Assembly (NCBI RefSeq): GCF_017368455.1 | Contig: NZ_JAFNJU010000003.1 | Coordinates: forward strand, 223,607 to 287,606 | DNA length: 64,000 nucleotides | Direction of reading: 5' to 3' | Source: Proteiniclasticum aestuarii | Lineage (GTDB): Bacteria > Bacillota > Clostridia > Clostridiales > Clostridiaceae | Notes under the pieces: generated by a model | The model's input: only the letters and a program-made list of their open reading frames with translations | Database searches by the model: none | What the model was told of the DNA's origin: nothing | Shown here: piece after piece, positions 41,374-50,501 of the stretch | How the letters are laid out: each line of letters opens with the position of its first letter | Position numbering within the stretch: the first letter of the stretch is position 1 | Translations under genes and position numbers: made by a program

Positions 41374-42078
41374 TTGGAAGTAAAATACAAGATTATATGC
41401 GATGATATGGCTCAGAACATTCATAACGGGATGTATCTCGGAAGCAAGAAGCTTCCGACGGAAGAAGAGCTTATTGAAAAATATCAGGTCTCCAGAAACA
41501 CGATAAGAAAAGCCATTGATCTTCTGACGCGTAAAGGTCTTGTGATTCCCATCCAGGGGAGCGGTGTCTTCATAAGGAATGTGGCATGTAATGGAGCCAT
41601 CAATCTGGAAGATTTCAACGGACTTACAGAAGGTTTCGGGAATAAGGTTACAACCAAGGTGATCAGCTTCAAGCTGATTGAGGCGGACGAAAAGCTTGCC
41701 CATACCATGCAGTGTGAAGTCGGCACACCGATCTATTTCATTGAAAGACTCAGAAGTGTCAGCAATACACCTTATGTCATTGAGTACTCTTATTACAACA
41801 AGGATGTGATTCCCTATCTCAGTGAAGAGATTGTTTCCGGGTCCATCTACAAGTATATCCGGGATGAACTGAAAAAGCAGATCGGTTTTGTTGACCGTGA
41901 AATCACAGCGGGTATCTTGAGTGAGCACGATGCAAGAGAGCTGGGACTCACACCGGGAGAACCGGCTCTGATTTCAACAAACAGAGCGTATCTGAAAAAT
42001 GGAGTGATCTTTGATTATTCCATAGACATCCACAATTATAAGGAGACCAGATTCCTGAAGCTGTCCAACTACATGTAG
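41374..42078 (+). CDS. GntR/HutC-family regulator with UTRA domain
   Basis: A 234-residue regulator: winged helix at about residues 1-65 (LPTEEELIEKYQVSRNTIRKAI and GSGVFI) and a UTRA effector domain (FIERLRSVSNTPYVIEYSYYN, EALISTNRAYL-like PALISTNRAYLKNG). The TTG at 41374 lies 8 bases after AGGAGG and gives the normal length. UTRA domains of this group bind phosphorylated sugars. It most likely represses the PTS operon through the palindrome at 37036-37055. Confidence 0.88.
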   Translation: MEVKYKIICDDMAQNIHNGMYLGSKKLPTEEELIEKYQVSRNTIRKAIDLLTRKGLVIPIQGSGVFIRNVACNGAINLEDFNGLTEGFGNKVTTKVISFKLIEADEKLAHTMQCEVGTPIYFIERLRSVSNTPYVIEYSYYNKDVIPYLSEEIVSGSIYKYIRDELKKQIGFVDREITAGILSEHDARELGLTPGEPALISTNRAYLKNGVIFDYSIDIHNYKETRFLKLSNYM

Positions 42079-42117
42079 CAATGGACGACAGGAGGTCACC
42101 AGATAGAGAGTAGTGAA

Positions 42118-42160
42118 GAAAGCCATGACGGAGAAGAAGCGTTCTCCTGTCGTGGCTTTC
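42118..42160. terminator. Bidirectional terminator
   Basis: A long stem joins AAAGCCATGAC..GGAGAA (from 42118) with TTCTCC..GTCGTGGCTTT (to 42159), loop about 6 bases, between the convergent regulator and ABC permease genes. Confidence 0.75.
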
Positions 42161-42166
42161 CGTTTT

Positions 42167-42964
42167 CTAGATGTACATGTCTCTTTTTTCATAGGACCAG
42201 AAGGATAGAAGGCCTGCAGTGATCACCAGAAACAGTGTGAGAAAGGTGAATGACACAGACAGCGTGTTCTTCTCTACCAGATCCACCAAAGGGAAGTAGC
42301 GGAAGGGAGTAAGAAGTCTTATGACCAGAGGGCCATCTAGAAGATCATGGAATACGCCCGCCAGAAACGTGATGAGTACAAGAGACAGAGTCAGGCTGCT
42401 GGCGAGCTTCGGTTTTGCCAACCATGACGCGGCCAGAATACCCAAAGAAAAAAAGAGGAGCATCAGCAGAATCAGGGAGAGAATTTCCTTGAAAAGCTCT
42501 GCCTGATAGGGAACGGTTCCTCCGATGAACTCCATGCTGAGGAGAGAAGTCAGATAGACTGCCCCTGTAAACAGGCAGATCAGCGTGATTCCGGCAAGAA
42601 TTTTCGCCGTAAGAATCCGCCTTCTTGAACGGGGTTTGGTCAGAAGAAACTCCGTGGTCTTCAGGAGCTCTTCCTTGGAAAGGATACGCACGCCCAGCAT
42701 GGAGGAATAGATGACACCGGCCAGAATGACGTAATACATAAGAATACCGTGGTATCCGAGACGGGTACCCATATCCAGGTCGCTCATGCCGAAAAGGACC
42801 ATGAGACTTCTAGGCATGGCATTCATGAATTCAGAGATATTCACACCCGAGTCGGAAAACAGCAGAAACTCACTCATACCTGCGAACAGCGTCAGCCCTA
42901 TTCCGAGGATCCAGAAGAGAAGGCCTTTCCGCTCACTTTTCAGTTCTCTTTTATAGATGTTCAT
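42167..42964 (-). CDS. ABC-2 type transporter permease, second
   Basis: A 265-residue membrane protein with about six hydrophobic helices and the permease block SKEELLKTTEFLLTKPRSRRRILTAKI, shared almost word for word with the permease upstream. It forms the channel of an ABC exporter with its neighbours. Cargo unknown; ABC-2 permeases of this type in Firmicutes often export lantibiotics, antibiotics or lipids. Confidence 0.85.
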   Translation of the reverse strand: MNIYKRELKSERKGLLFWILGIGLTLFAGMSEFLLFSDSGVNISEFMNAMPRSLMVLFGMSDLDMGTRLGYHGILMYYVILAGVIYSSMLGVRILSKEELLKTTEFLLTKPRSRRRILTAKILAGITLICLFTGAVYLTSLLSMEFIGGTVPYQAELFKEILSLILLMLLFFSLGILAASWLAKPKLASSLTLSLVLITFLAGVFHDLLDGPLVIRLLTPFRYFPLVDLVEKNTLSVSFTFLTLFLVITAGLLSFWSYEKRDMYI

Positions 42965-42982
42965 GATTTTCTCCTTTCTCCA

Positions 42983-43777
42983 TCAGGCATGGATCTCTTT
43001 TCTTTCCAGAAGAATGTAGGAAAGAGCCGTAAAAGCTGAAATCAGCATGAGGGCAAGCAGCAGATAGCGCGTTTCATAGCCGCTCTTCTGCAGAATCTGA
43101 TTGAAATCGAAGTAGCGGAAGGGGGAGAGATAGGTGAGAAAATCCTTCTTAATGATCTGGCTCAGCATGCCGAGAATATATAGGGTGAATACAATGCCCA
43201 GTGACTGAGAGGTGATGAACCGGATTCTTTGGCGGAGGATCCCCAGAAGCATCCCCAGGGTGAAGAACAGAATCTGCAGAATGAACCCTGCTGTGAGAAT
43301 GAGCAGGAGTCCCTTCAGATCTCTGTCTTCTTTTTCCAGGAGCATACCCATGATAACGCTGGTGGCAGCGGTGAACAGGTTCGTCAGGGTGATGAGGGTA
43401 AGTCCGGACAGGATTTTCTCCGTCAGCAGTCTGCTTCTCGTGACAGGTTTTGTCAGGAGAAAGTCCGCCGTCTTACCGGAAATCTCTTTACCCAACACAG
43501 ACAGCCCCAGATTCATGGCAAGTACACACATGGCCAGAAGAACATAGGTGAAGATGTAGCCGAGAAAACCGTTGAAGCTGAGAAAAGTGCTGAAGTCAAT
43601 GGATAAGGCCTCGAGAACCTGTGGAGGCAGTGCATCAAAAATCTCCACATAGGCTTCTCCTTCACTCATGACCGCAGGGTAGATGAGCAGCATCAGTACA
43701 AGGGTGAGGAAAAGGGATAGATTCCAGATGAACAGTGTCTTCCTGCGGAAGCGAAGCTCCTGAACATAGATATTCAT
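42983..43777 (-). CDS. ABC-2 type transporter permease, first
   Basis: A 264-residue permease with about six helices and GKEISGKTADFLLTKPVTRSRLLTEKI, the segment that contacts the ATPase in this family. ATG 43777 lies 7 bases after GGAGG; an ATG 6 bases earlier is too close. It overlaps or abuts the ATPase stop and is followed by a homologous permease, so the channel is likely a heterodimer. Confidence 0.85.
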   Translation of the reverse strand: MNIYVQELRFRRKTLFIWNLSLFLTLVLMLLIYPAVMSEGEAYVEIFDALPPQVLEALSIDFSTFLSFNGFLGYIFTYVLLAMCVLAMNLGLSVLGKEISGKTADFLLTKPVTRSRLLTEKILSGLTLITLTNLFTAATSVIMGMLLEKEDRDLKGLLLILTAGFILQILFFTLGMLLGILRQRIRFITSQSLGIVFTLYILGMLSQIIKKDFLTYLSPFRYFDFNQILQKSGYETRYLLLALMLISAFTALSYILLERKEIHA

Positions 43778-43779
43778 GT

Positions 43780-44664
43780 TCATTCCTCCCTCTCATAGTA
43801 ATGGAGAAAGATCTCTTCCAGAGTAGGCTCTTCGATGAGTATATCACGGATGTCTACGCCTGCAAGAAGTCCTGTTATGGGATTGAGATCTCCTTTGTAG
43901 ATGAACCGGTAGAGATGCTCTGAAACGTAAAGATCGGAGATGCCAGGAATCTGACTCAGAACATCGCTCAGGTTATGCCCAGTATCGATGGTGAATCTCT
44001 TGTAAGTCTCTTCTTTCAGCGTAGCCATATCCTGAAGCTTGATGATTTCCCCCTCCTTGATGATGGCGACTCGATGGCAGAGCTTCTGCACTTCACTGAG
44101 GATATGGGAGGAGAAGAAGATGGTTTTTCCGTTTTGATTCTCATCCAGGAGCAGCTGAAAGAATTTCTGCTGCATCAGAGGATCCAGTCCACTGGTGGGT
44201 TCATCCAGAATAATGAGCTTCGGGTCATGCAGCAGTCCCTGCACGATGCCGACTTTCTTTCTGTTACCGTAAGAGAGGTCTTCGATTTTCCGGTTCAGAT
44301 CCAGCTCCAGAAGATCGGAGAGCTCTCTGATTTTCCGGGAGCAGTCCTTCTTGTAGAAGGAAGCGGAGTAGTTTAGAAGGTCCTTCACTTTCATGTCATC
44401 ATAGTAGAAAACTTCAGAAGGCAGATACCCTATATGCTGGGCGATCTTGTCAGCCTCTTTCACACTGTCCATGCCGAATATCCGAACCTCCCCCTTGGTG
44501 GGGGCAATGAGATTCAGCATGGTCCTTATGGTGGTGGATTTTCCGGCGCCGTTGGGGCCGATGAATCCGAAGATCTCTCCTTCTCTGACTTCAAGATCGA
44601 TGTTCTCCACACCTCTGCTTTTTCCATAGAATTTACTCAGATTGCTGATTTCGATTGTATTCAT
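43780..44664 (-). CDS. ABC transporter ATP-binding protein
   Basis: A 294-residue ATPase: Walker A GPNGAGKSTT (about 38-47), signature LSYGNRKKVGI (the LSGGQ equivalent) and Walker B LIILDEPTSGLDP, with switch FFSSHILSEV. The extra C-terminal 70 residues are typical of the NatA/drug-export class. First gene of an ATPase-permease-permease operon. Confidence 0.93.
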   Translation of the reverse strand: MNTIEISNLSKFYGKSRGVENIDLEVREGEIFGFIGPNGAGKSTTIRTMLNLIAPTKGEVRIFGMDSVKEADKIAQHIGYLPSEVFYYDDMKVKDLLNYSASFYKKDCSRKIRELSDLLELDLNRKIEDLSYGNRKKVGIVQGLLHDPKLIILDEPTSGLDPLMQQKFFQLLLDENQNGKTIFFSSHILSEVQKLCHRVAIIKEGEIIKLQDMATLKEETYKRFTIDTGHNLSDVLSQIPGISDLYVSEHLYRFIYKGDLNPITGLLAGVDIRDILIEEPTLEEIFLHYYEREE

Positions 44665-44775
44665 GACCGCATTTCTCCTTTGGTGGAAGCTTCCATTCAG
44701 ATATATCAGTGTTCTATATATGATTTCAGATTACGCTAAAGTCCTTCTCATTACAAGGGTTTCCTGCTGAGAACG

Positions 44776-44807
44776 ATGAAAAAAAGCAGAGCATCTTCAT
44801 GCTCTGC
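44776..44807 (-). terminator. Terminator of the SWIM-protein operon
   Basis: Arms GCAGAGCAT (44786-44794) and ATGCTCTGC (44799-44807) around CTTC, with an eight-base T-run on the minus strand. Confidence 0.92.
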
Positions 44808-44815
44808 CTGAGATA

Positions 44816-46525
44816 TTATTCCGGCATATAGGGTCCGCTCTGACTGTAGGCGTCTTTCAGCTGGAAAAGAACGGTGTGAAGGGAGGTCTTGTGCTTGTTT
44901 CTCATCACCAGGTTCATGATCGTATCGTTGGCGAGACTGGTCTGGCCATAGATATAGAGTTTTTCGATCATCTGGGAAAGATGCTCGTAATTCTTCCTTC
45001 CGGTGATCTGATGGGCTGTTTCCTCTATATACGCCGCAAGAAGCCTGGAAGCCTCCTGATTGTATTCAGGATTGAGAAAGTCATAGTGTTCGGAGATAAG
45101 CTCCGGATTTTCTTCGATGAAGCCCAGAAGTCTTCGCTTGTCCTTCTCCTGGAGAATGATGCGCTTGTAGGCCCCTTTCATGTTCTTCTTCACTTCTTCA
45201 TCTTCCACCAGCTTTTCGTAGATGCTGTGCCATTCTTTGGGGCTGATGGTTCTTTTGAGATCCAGGTAGGCTTTGTATTCCCCCAGGGTGATGAGTCTTT
45301 TGGATACATCCAGATATTTTTCCTGATTCTGGAGCAGTTTATGGATTCCGGCTTCCATATAGAGCCATCTGATGAGTTCATCCCAGTTCCTGTCAGCTCG
45401 CTCTATGCCATCACTGACAATGATAAGGGCTTCATAGAGTTTGCCTCGACCCAAAAGGGCTTCGGCTTCCATGAACCTGAACTCGGGCACGTAGGGGTTC
45501 TCCTTGCGGAGCTCCTTTGCCTCATCGGCTTTCCCGATCATCATGAGGAGTTCATATTCCAGATAGAGAAGATTGTTCCGGTCGTAAGGGAGAACCGTCT
45601 CCTTCTCATAGACATAAAGAAGAATGTCATAGTAGTTGTCATAATCCTTCTCAGTGGTGATGTAGTTTTTCATGATGCGAAGAAGCGTCGTGATGTGAGA
45701 CAAATCAGAGAGATCCTCGCAGATCTGTCTCAGATAATCGAAAATCATCTGGGATTCTCTTGCGGTATATTTCTTCTCTGCCAGGGGCAGAAGTGCTTCC
45801 TGATAGGTTTTGATGTAGTGGCTGTTAAAAAGGTAGTGCTCCATGCCCACGCTTGGAATGCTTACCATCTCATAGAGAAGCAGATACAGGAGAGTGGACC
45901 TCAGGTAGTTTCTCTCCTTGGATTCCTGCCGTGCTCTTTCGTGCACAGACAGCATCAGGTTGAAATGGCGGGCCAGCACCTCCTTGGAACTGGTGGCCTT
46001 CAGGGAGTGATGAGACTCCATGAGTTCTTCGCGATTCTCCCTGAGAAACTCCTCATCCGTGGAACTCAGAAAGCTTTTTCGGATGATGACGGGAATATCT
46101 TTATAATAGCTTCTTAAGGAAAGGATGAATTCAATGAGATCTTCCTTCTCCGCAGCTTCCAGAATCACTTTCAGATTGCTTTTCGTGTTTTTCATGGAGG
46201 CTTTGGGCTTCTTGACCGGAATGCTTTCCTCTTCCTCTTTCTTTCCTTCTTCTCTCCTTTTCAGGAGCGCAAGAAGGTGATGGCAAAGAAGCGGCTCTTT
46301 GCTGCAGCTGCAGCTGTAGCTTTTCACCTCACCGCTTTCCAGCTCGACTCTCTGCGTGTATTCCTGTCCATCCATGACGGTGGAAGTAAGGACCCCCTTA
46401 GCATAGGAGATCTTCAGGAGATTGTTTTCTTTCAGAATCCGTTCCGCTTTGATCCGGGTGATTTCAGCGGAGCTTTTGATCAGTTCGGAAATAGTCAAGG
46501 ACTTCACCTCCAGGCGAATGCTCAT
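44816..46525 (-). CDS. SWIM zinc-finger protein
   Basis: A 569-residue protein. The N-terminal SWIM motif SYSCSCSKEPLLCHHLLALL (about residues 69-88, CxCx..CxH) binds zinc. The rest is alpha-helical with many short helix pairs resembling TPR-like repeats and no enzyme motif I recognise. SWIM domains occur in DNA- or protein-binding proteins, often with helicases; none is next to it here. It is the last gene of a three-gene minus-strand operon with a membrane protein and a methyltransferase. Confidence 0.85.
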   Translation of the reverse strand: MSIRLEVKSLTISELIKSSAEITRIKAERILKENNLLKISYAKGVLTSTVMDGQEYTQRVELESGEVKSYSCSCSKEPLLCHHLLALLKRREEGKKEEEESIPVKKPKASMKNTKSNLKVILEAAEKEDLIEFILSLRSYYKDIPVIIRKSFLSSTDEEFLRENREELMESHHSLKATSSKEVLARHFNLMLSVHERARQESKERNYLRSTLLYLLLYEMVSIPSVGMEHYLFNSHYIKTYQEALLPLAEKKYTARESQMIFDYLRQICEDLSDLSHITTLLRIMKNYITTEKDYDNYYDILLYVYEKETVLPYDRNNLLYLEYELLMMIGKADEAKELRKENPYVPEFRFMEAEALLGRGKLYEALIIVSDGIERADRNWDELIRWLYMEAGIHKLLQNQEKYLDVSKRLITLGEYKAYLDLKRTISPKEWHSIYEKLVEDEEVKKNMKGAYKRIILQEKDKRRLLGFIEENPELISEHYDFLNPEYNQEASRLLAAYIEETAHQITGRKNYEHLSQMIEKLYIYGQTSLANDTIMNLVMRNKHKTSLHTVLFQLKDAYSQSGPYMPE

Positions 46526-46930
46526 TTACAGCAGCGAATACAGGTTGAAGGGGGTAAACCCCGCCAGGTTGGTCAGAGTCAGGATATAGATGATGCCCAC
46601 AAGAATGAGATTGAAGACAACCATCACAAGGAACTTCTCCTTGTTTTTTCCAGTATAGAGCCCATAGAGATACAATCCGTTCTCCATGGCTAATGTGAAA
46701 ATAAGGATATAGATCACATAATAGGTCCGGAAGTAGCTGGAGCCGATGAAGGGAACAAAAATCCATGGAATCAGATAGACAAGGTACAGTCTGTTGAAGA
46801 GTCTCATTCCACCTGCTTCCTTCTGATAGAACCGATTCAGCTGATAGGGGAGCTTCGAACCGATATGAAGCACCCCTAAGAACAGGATGATGAAGAGGGT
46901 CACAAAGAGCCCTGTATTGTAAGCCATCAT
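46526..46930 (-). CDS. Small membrane protein of unknown function
   Basis: A 134-residue protein with four hydrophobic helices (about residues 5-22, 48-64, 67-88 and 102-122). No family recognised. The start overlaps the methyltransferase stop by ATGA and its stop directly abuts the SWIM gene start, so the three are translated together. Confidence 0.7.
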   Translation of the reverse strand: MMAYNTGLFVTLFIILFLGVLHIGSKLPYQLNRFYQKEAGGMRLFNRLYLVYLIPWIFVPFIGSSYFRTYYVIYILIFTLAMENGLYLYGLYTGKNKEKFLVMVVFNLILVGIIYILTLTNLAGFTPFNLYSLL

Positions 46931-48123
46931 AACAGATCATCCAGACCGCTCTGGCCATAAGTATACTGGTCCAGATAATAGCGGAATGCAGGATAGATGG
47001 ACAATGAACGAATCAGCTGATCCGCATTCTCCCTGGAGGCCTCATTCGGTGTACCGGTTCTGTATGCGCGAATCATAAGATTTTTCGGTGTCTCCAGTGG
47101 AGAGATGTACTCCACGATGGAAACCTCATAACCATGCTCTTCCAGCATCAGCCCGCGCAGCCCATCGGTGAGGGTGTCTGCCAGTCTCGCCTTCAGGATG
47201 CCATGCTTCAGGATGCCTTCAAAAGGCTTGTAGGAATAGGTCTTCAGCATCTCCTTGTGGCAGCAGGGAACCGCGACGATGAAGTCGGCTTCCTTGTATA
47301 CACCAAAAGCCAAGGCCATGTCGGTGGCTGTATCACAGGCGTGCAGAGACAGGACCACATCGATCTTGCGATCGTCCTTGAAGTCTTTCACATCCATGGC
47401 ATGGAACTCCATATTTCGGTAGCCCAGCTCTTTCTGGATCTCCCGTGAGGTTTCGATGACCTGGGGGGAGATGTCGATGCCGATGAAATGGCACTTGATC
47501 TTCTTGACTTCTGTCAGGTAATAATTTAGTACGAAGCTGAGGTAACTCTTGCCGCAGCCCACATCCATGATGGTGAGCGTGCCCTGCCTTTTCATGGACT
47601 CAAAGTTCTTCTCCAGAAGCTCCACATAATGATCAATCTGATTGTATTTACGGATCTTATCGTTCTTCACTTTTCCGTCTTTACTCATGATGCCGATGGC
47701 TTTCAGAAGACTGGAGGCTTCTGTGGCCTTGATGAGATAGTCTCTTGAAAGAAGTGTGGACGTATCCTTCTTTTCTTCCCCGGCGTCATATTTCAGTTCC
47801 TCCGTGTTCATGGTGACGCCTTTTCTGTTTGCGCTGATGAGCAGTTTCATGCCTCTTTCCTTGTAGGTAAGAACCAGTTCGTCATACTTCAGCGCTTCTT
47901 TTCGGATGTCTTCCAGCATGTTATGAAAGGATAGAAGTTTTGTGACGCCATTGAAATTATAGGAAATGAGATCCGCTTCGTTCAGGACGCCATGACCTTT
48001 GAAGGTTTTCAGGCCTGCTTTGAACCGTATCTCCACTTCCAGAAAAATATCTCTGTTTTCAAGAAATCTGTTTTCCAGTCCCATGAAGAAAAAGGAAAGT
48101 TTATCTGCTGATGATTTGTTCAT
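46927..48123 (-). CDS. SAM-dependent methyltransferase (Methyltransf_32-like)
   Basis: A 398-residue protein. Residues 1-160 form an N-terminal domain with no recognised motif; a class I methyltransferase follows with LTIMDVGCGKSYLSFVLNYYL (about 180-200, SAM loop), FIGIDISPQVI and SLHACDTATDMALAFGV, the last being a mark of the METTL25/Methyltransf_32 group, proposed to act on RNA or protein. AVPCCHKEM is also typical. ATG 48123 has GAGGTG before it; the open frame upstream lacks a ribosome site. The substrate is unknown. Confidence 0.85.
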   Translation of the reverse strand: MNKSSADKLSFFFMGLENRFLENRDIFLEVEIRFKAGLKTFKGHGVLNEADLISYNFNGVTKLLSFHNMLEDIRKEALKYDELVLTYKERGMKLLISANRKGVTMNTEELKYDAGEEKKDTSTLLSRDYLIKATEASSLLKAIGIMSKDGKVKNDKIRKYNQIDHYVELLEKNFESMKRQGTLTIMDVGCGKSYLSFVLNYYLTEVKKIKCHFIGIDISPQVIETSREIQKELGYRNMEFHAMDVKDFKDDRKIDVVLSLHACDTATDMALAFGVYKEADFIVAVPCCHKEMLKTYSYKPFEGILKHGILKARLADTLTDGLRGLMLEEHGYEVSIVEYISPLETPKNLMIRAYRTGTPNEASRENADQLIRSLSIYPAFRYYLDQYTYGQSGLDDLL

Positions 48124-48330
48124 TTTATTTACACCTCTTCGTTCTGTAAGAAAAAGTCTGATCACATGATCCAGGTGAAACAAGATTTCTGGCCTCATTT
48201 CTATAGTGACCGCTTACGCTTCGGGAATTATTTTCCCGGATGCTTCTATTATATTATATCCCAATGGCTTATAATAATGTATATATAATTGAGGGAAATC
48301 GAGAGAGAGACGCAGTAAAGGAGCAACATA

Positions 48331-49509
48331 TTGACCATGCAGAACAGAAAAAGCAACAGATTCGGAGTATTCATCATCTTCACGCTGATGTTTCTGTCTC
48401 CGTTTATAGAAAATACAAGAGGGATCTTCATTCCGATATTCAAGGAGGACTTTTCTGTCTCGAATACAGTCATTTCTTCCATGATCACCAGCGTATCTCT
48501 GGCGGGCATGGCGGTGACCTTCTTCAGCGGTGCGCTCATTGAGCGGATCGGACAGAAGAAAACCATCATCATAGGAATCCTTTGTCTCATCACCGGAATA
48601 TTCGTCCAGTCCCAATCTGAAAGCTTCCTGATGTTTTTCATCGGGTTCATTCCGATCATAGCCGGCATCAATATTTATGGTGTGGCGGCCAACACGGTGA
48701 TTCCCATCCTTTTTGTAGGGACATCCACCATCGCCATGAATCTGCTTCACTTCATGTATGGAGCAGGCTCCACCGTATCCCAGAATGCCATCGGGTTTCT
48801 CCTGGACCGGAACATCACCTGGAGAACCATGTATGTCTTCATCGCCCTTCTGTATCTGATCGTGCTCATCGCCTTCATCTTCGCGAAAATTCCGGATGAA
48901 CCCAAGGCGGAAAACGTGACAGCAGGAAGAAGCATCTTCAAAGACCCCATGCTGTATATCTTCGGCCTGAGCCTTGGATTCTACGTTTTTGCAGAGCAGG
49001 GGATTTCCCTCTGGCTGACCAATTATCTCAAGGAAGGGTTCGGTATGAGAGAAAGCGTAGGAGCCAGATATCTGGGGATTTTCTTCTTCATCTTTGCCTT
49101 CGGCAGGCTTGTGGGTGGATTCATCGTGCAGAAGACAGGGGTGCTGAGAACTGTCATGGCCACGCAGGTAATCGCCATGCTTCTTCTTTCTGCTGGAATC
49201 CTGCTGGGAGAAGATTACATCATCATCATCAGTCTTTCGGGGCTCTTCTTCTCCATCGTATTTCCTTCACTGATGTCGCTGGTTTCCGTTCTCTTCAGCG
49301 AAAAACCGGGGATGGCGACGGGATTCATGATGACCATGGTGGCATTTGTCCTGAACCTGATGAATCTTCTCATGGGCGTTCTGACAGATCTTCTGGGACC
49401 GAAGGTTTCAATCTATCTGCTGCCGATTTCCATGGCGATTTCACTCAGCATCGTGGCCTACATCAGACTGAAAGTAGGAAAGAAACTGAAAGCAGCGGGA
49501 ATAAAATAG
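48331..49509 (+). CDS. MFS transporter
   Basis: A 392-residue major facilitator with about twelve helices in two halves (ERIGQKKTIIIGIL is the loop 2-3 signature) and SLWLTNYLKEGFGMRESVG in the second half, reminiscent of FucP/sugar-permease-like MFS. TTG at 48331 is 7 bases after AAAGGAG; the ATG at 48337 is also possible. Substrate unknown. Followed by a GNAT gene and a second MFS gene. Confidence 0.88.
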   Translation: MTMQNRKSNRFGVFIIFTLMFLSPFIENTRGIFIPIFKEDFSVSNTVISSMITSVSLAGMAVTFFSGALIERIGQKKTIIIGILCLITGIFVQSQSESFLMFFIGFIPIIAGINIYGVAANTVIPILFVGTSTIAMNLLHFMYGAGSTVSQNAIGFLLDRNITWRTMYVFIALLYLIVLIAFIFAKIPDEPKAENVTAGRSIFKDPMLYIFGLSLGFYVFAEQGISLWLTNYLKEGFGMRESVGARYLGIFFFIFAFGRLVGGFIVQKTGVLRTVMATQVIAMLLLSAGILLGEDYIIIISLSGLFFSIVFPSLMSLVSVLFSEKPGMATGFMMTMVAFVLNLMNLLMGVLTDLLGPKVSIYLLPISMAISLSIVAYIRLKVGKKLKAAGIK

Positions 49510-49545
49510 AGCATCACCGGCAGGAAAGGGGAGAATGGGAGAGTT

Positions 49546-50481
49546 ATGAACAAGACGAAAGTTTATATGGAAGAGATCAAGGAAACAGACGGGAAAGAGT
49601 TCATCATAAGAGATGAGGCCAGAATCACCATCGGCAGATTCACCATTGTGGAAAGAAACAGCGCAAACAAGAGCATCATGATCCGGCTGAGATTCTACAG
49701 AGAAGGGGACAGGAGCCTTCTGAGGGAATCTCTAGGTGCCATGACCCGAGGATTCCTTCGAGACGGGTCCTTCTTCAAGGTCAATGTCATCGTGTCCGAT
49801 GACATTTCCACGGTTCCTTTCACGGAACTGGGCTATACGCTGGAGGGGATTCTGGTCAACAACAGCTATCAGGATTCCAGAATCAGAAATGAGTATCTGT
49901 TCGGAACGGATAATACCAGGTTCAATCAGTTCAAGGAATTCAAGCTTCTTGCGCTGGATGGGGAAAGAGTAAGCCTGAAGCTTGCGTCTCCAGAGAATGT
50001 GGAGGATTATCTGATCTACTATACGGAAAACAGAGAATTTCTGAGGGCCCTGGAGCCCCACAGAAATGCGGAGTTCTATACCCTTACGGGACAGAGAAAA
50101 GCATTGGATGAAAACTACAAGCAGTATATGAACGGCCTGGCCATCAATTTCGGGGTCTATTACAGCGGAAAGCTCATCGGAAAAGTTCAGCTGTCGAATC
50201 TTGTGTATGGCGGTTTCAGAAGTGCCACCTTGGGTTATGCGCTCCATAAGGATTTTGAAGGAAAAGGACTCATGAATGACGCCTTGAAAGCAGCCATCAG
50301 CTATGCCTTCGAGGAGCTGATGCTTCACCGGATTGAGGCATCGACGCTGCTCGACAACTATAAATCGCAGAACGTCCTGAAAAGGCTGGGTTTTAAACTG
50401 GTCGGAATCAATGAGAAATATCTGTACATCAACGGGAAGTGGCAGGACCATTATACTTTTTCATTAATCAGTGAATCCTAA
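49546..50481 (+). CDS. Two-domain GNAT-type acetyltransferase
   Basis: A 311-residue protein. The C-terminal half (about 150-305) is a RimJ/RimL-type GNAT with SLKLASPENVEDYLIYY, LGYALHKDFEGKGLMNDAL (acetyl-CoA loop) and NYKSQNVLKRLGF. The N-terminal half has the strand/helix order of a second, degenerate GNAT (IGRFTIVERN, IMIRLRFYR, FTELGYTLEGILVNN) without a clear acetyl-CoA loop. Target unknown; RimJ/L relatives acetylate N-termini or small molecules. Confidence 0.82.
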   Translation: MNKTKVYMEEIKETDGKEFIIRDEARITIGRFTIVERNSANKSIMIRLRFYREGDRSLLRESLGAMTRGFLRDGSFFKVNVIVSDDISTVPFTELGYTLEGILVNNSYQDSRIRNEYLFGTDNTRFNQFKEFKLLALDGERVSLKLASPENVEDYLIYYTENREFLRALEPHRNAEFYTLTGQRKALDENYKQYMNGLAINFGVYYSGKLIGKVQLSNLVYGGFRSATLGYALHKDFEGKGLMNDALKAAISYAFEELMLHRIEASTLLDNYKSQNVLKRLGFKLVGINEKYLYINGKWQDHYTFSLISES

Positions 50482-50501
50482 TCAATCTTAAGGAGGCGAC
50501 C

